Positions 4,857 to 6,316 of a DNA stretch of 6,316 bases are shown in pieces. The stretch is taken from contig JAJQAM010000024.1 of the NCBI GenBank assembly GCA_021203805.1, positions 1-6,316 on the forward strand, written 5' to 3'. The stretch comes from Coprobacillus sp. (lineage in GTDB: Bacteria; Bacillota_I; Bacilli_A; RFN20; CAG-826). The notes under the pieces are model-generated. The model was not told the origin of the DNA. It did not search any database and was given only the letters and a program-made list of their open reading frames with translations. Both the position numbers and the translations under genes were made by a program. How positions within the stretch are numbered: position 1 is the stretch's first letter; every line of letters begins with the position of its first letter.

Positions 4857-6316
4857 TTAGAATTTAGTGCGCTTGTTATTGCGTTCCCACTCTCTCATCA
4901 TACGTGAGAACTCAGCCTGTGACATTCTCTCAGCCTCGACCGCATCCTCTTTAGTCGCCGAGCCGTAGAGATTGTATACCGGCGAGTAAGTCACATTCGG
5001 GCCGCCCGCTCCGGCATACTCGAAAGAGCTACCCGCGGTACCGCCGCCTTCGGGCTCCTCGAGACGGTCGAGCAAGGTCTTTACGATACCCTGACCGCTG
5101 TCAGCCGAGAACACGTCGGCGAACACGTCTCGCATCTCTTCCCACATAGTACTGAGCGGTAAGACGGCCTCCGGTCCGGCCTCGCCTACTCCCTGTACGG
5201 TCTGAGCGCCGCCGAGCAAAGTAGCTTGGTCAAAGATACCGCCGAGAGCATTCCAGTTAACGTTAAACTCCGGTATCTGTATAGAGCCGCCGTCGCCGTA
5301 ATTTTCGGTGCGATAAGTAGTAGTAATGACCGGCACCTTAGGCTTCGGTATCACGATCTCCATCGACTCAAAAGAGTCTTTGATAGCATCGGCCGCGACC
5401 TGAGCCTCTTTGGTAGTGCTCTCGGTTATAGCCTGCATAGCCTCATCGGTCGAGCTCTGTACCGCATCCCAGCTCGTATCAAAGCTGTTAAGGACCGTCT
5501 CGCCGAGCTCATCGGTCGCCGACGTTATGATCGGTATGTTAGTCGTTATGCCTACACTGTAAGCGTCTACCGTATCGGCACCGGCCGACTCCATCGAGGA
5601 GGTATCGAGATTAGACGTTATAGCCGTTATCGACTCAGCGGCCGCCGCCGCCGCGTCCGCCCCGGCCTCTATGCCCGAAGCGTAAGACTCGGTGAGATCG
5701 GTACCGACCGCCTCGAGCTCAGCCTCAGCGTCGCCGTCATCGCCTCCGGTAAAGATACCCTTTATAGCGCCCCATATAGTCGAGCCTATCGACTTGACGC
5801 AGTTTAAGATACCTTGGCCGAGGGCCATTATGATATCGATACCTACTTGGATCCAGTTAGTGTTAAGGATAGCGTCTATCAGTGACGTCACTAACGTACC
5901 GGCCGCCTCAATGAGTGACGGCAGAGCGTCGCCTATGCCTGTAATGAGCGATATGATAAGCTGTATGCCCGTTGATAAGATATCCGGTATACGGTCGGCA
6001 AGCCCGGTTATAAAGCCCGCGATCGATTGTGCGCCGGCTGAGATTATCGCCGGTATGTTAGTTATCATCGCGTTTATAAAGTTAAGGATCACGTCGATAC
6101 CAGTCGTAAGTACGCTCGGTAATAATCCGGCCACTCCGGTGATAAACGTAGTCACCGCGTCGGCTCCTATCGTAGCTATCGAGCCTGAGCTTGCTCCTAT
6201 GCCCTGTACGAACGAGTCTATAAGGCCGACGCCCATCTCTACCGCTTGCGGCAAGTATGAGCCGATAGTCTCGACGCCCTCAGCCATAACGCCGCCTAAA
6301 GCGCCTACCATGCCCG
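4857..6316 (-). CDS. Tail tape measure protein, C-terminal part; 5' end outside the window
   Basis: This is the C-terminal 485 codons of a tape measure protein, the ruler that sets tail-tube length and takes part in DNA delivery. No stop precedes the first visible codon at 6314-6312, so the ATG at 6311 is internal; P2 gpT is about 815 residues. Numbering from that Met: residues 20-151 are six tandem 22-residue hydrophobic repeats, and 152-187 a further hydrophobic stretch (GIDIIMALGQGILNCVKSIG). From 188 to about 315 comes an acidic, Ala/Ser/Thr-rich, probably helical part with a run of alanines. GGIFDQATLLGG (357-368) and GEAGPEAVLPL (376-386) are the hallmark C-terminal motif of many tape measure proteins. 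The end has SPVYNLYG and a basic RNNKRTKF terminus. It ends 11 nt before the LysM-like start. Confidence 0.92.
   Translation of the reverse strand, partial: GMVGALGGVMAEGVETIGSYLPQAVEMGVGLIDSFVQGIGASSGSIATIGADAVTTFITGVAGLLPSVLTTGIDVILNFINAMITNIPAIISAGAQSIAGFITGLADRIPDILSTGIQLIISLITGIGDALPSLIEAAGTLVTSLIDAILNTNWIQVGIDIIMALGQGILNCVKSIGSTIWGAIKGIFTGGDDGDAEAELEAVGTDLTESYASGIEAGADAAAAAAESITAITSNLDTSSMESAGADTVDAYSVGITTNIPIITSATDELGETVLNSFDTSWDAVQSSTDEAMQAITESTTKEAQVAADAIKDSFESMEIVIPKPKVPVITTTYRTENYGDGGSIQIPEFNVNWNALGGIFDQATLLGGAQTVQGVGEAGPEAVLPLSTMWEEMRDVFADVFSADSGQGIVKTLLDRLEEPEGGGTAGSSFEYAGAGGPNVTYSPVYNLYGSATKEDAVEAERMSQAEFSRMMREWERNNKRTKF
5859..6254 (-). repeat. Six tandem 22-residue (66-bp) repeats in the tape measure protein
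   Basis: Six consecutive units of exactly 22 residues start at LPQAVEM, SGSIATI, LPSVLTT, IPAIISA, IPDILST and LPSLIEA. Common positions are L/I-P at 1-2 (five of six), Gly at 8 in five units (the sixth has Ala there and Gly at 9), a hydrophobic residue at 12, 15 and 16, and Gly at 18 in four units. There are no insertions between units. The bases have diverged, so this is an old protein-level repeat. A degenerate seventh unit may precede it at the window edge. Confidence 0.85.

Noticed and set aside
5226..5807. Plus-strand open frame of 193 codons opposite the tape measure gene
   Set aside because: It is fully antisense to a well-supported gene, is rich in Arg, Tyr and Ser as expected of a mirror frame, shows no recognised motif, and breaks the single-direction operon.
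6309..6311. ATG at the right edge as the start of the tape measure gene
   Set aside because: The frame stays open upstream to the window edge, no Shine-Dalgarno can be seen, and the hydrophobic repeat pattern appears to continue upstream; it is an internal Met.
1..6316. CRISPR arrays, tRNA genes, insertion sequences, riboswitches, promoters or terminators
   Set aside because: No direct-repeat array, cloverleaf, transposase, or hairpin followed by a T-run was seen. Gaps between genes are at most 12 nt, so intergenic control elements have no room.
358..6316. Unusual isoleucine codon use (frequent ATA) as a sign of foreign origin or a phage tRNA
   Set aside because: ATA is common in places, but ATC and ATT also occur throughout and I did not make a full count, so no bias can be claimed.

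Overview
The window is a densely packed late-gene segment of a contractile-tail (myovirus-type) bacteriophage, prophage or related tail-like particle. All genes lie on the minus strand, so transcription runs from base 6316 towards base 1. In transcription order they are: tape measure protein (C-terminal part only), LysM-like tail protein X, gpD-like baseplate hub, gpV-like spike, gpU-like tail protein, gp25/gpW-like sheath initiator, gpJ-like and gpI-like baseplate wedge proteins, and the N-terminal part of a gpH-like tail fibre. Phage P2 names are used as family labels. Gene symbols are left blank because the assignments come from motif reading, not from searches.

The genes overlap by up to 8 nt or are separated by at most 12 nt, with no room for an internal promoter or terminator. 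Most start codons follow a strong AGGAGG-type Shine-Dalgarno sequence that overlaps or touches the stop codon of the preceding gene. This indicates one polycistronic late transcript with translational coupling. The strong and uniform Shine-Dalgarno sequences, the protein styles and a G+C content that looks close to half (estimated, not counted) suggest a Bacillota host, probably a Clostridia-like anaerobe. That is an inference, and no marker in the window fixes the taxon.

Region 4857-6316 encodes the tape measure C-terminus with six 22-residue hydrophobic repeats. Region 2531-4845 encodes the central hub and spike parts (LysM, hub, spike, gpU). Region 358-2518 encodes the baseplate periphery (gp25, J, I). 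Region 1-353 begins the receptor-binding fibre. Together these proteins build the distal end of a contractile tail: the tape measure sets tube length and sits on the hub and spike, gp25 starts sheath assembly, J and I form the wedges, and the fibre attaches to gpI.

Nothing here is clearly a new biological system. The points worth a second look are the gpU-like gene inserted between spike and gp25, a C-terminal SH3-like extension on the hub, a strongly acidic tail on gp25, a short spike without a visible HxH metal motif, the regular 22-residue tape-measure repeats, and a recurrent ribosome-binding leader. Two start codons, for the gpI-like and gpU-like genes, are best moved to internal ATGs.
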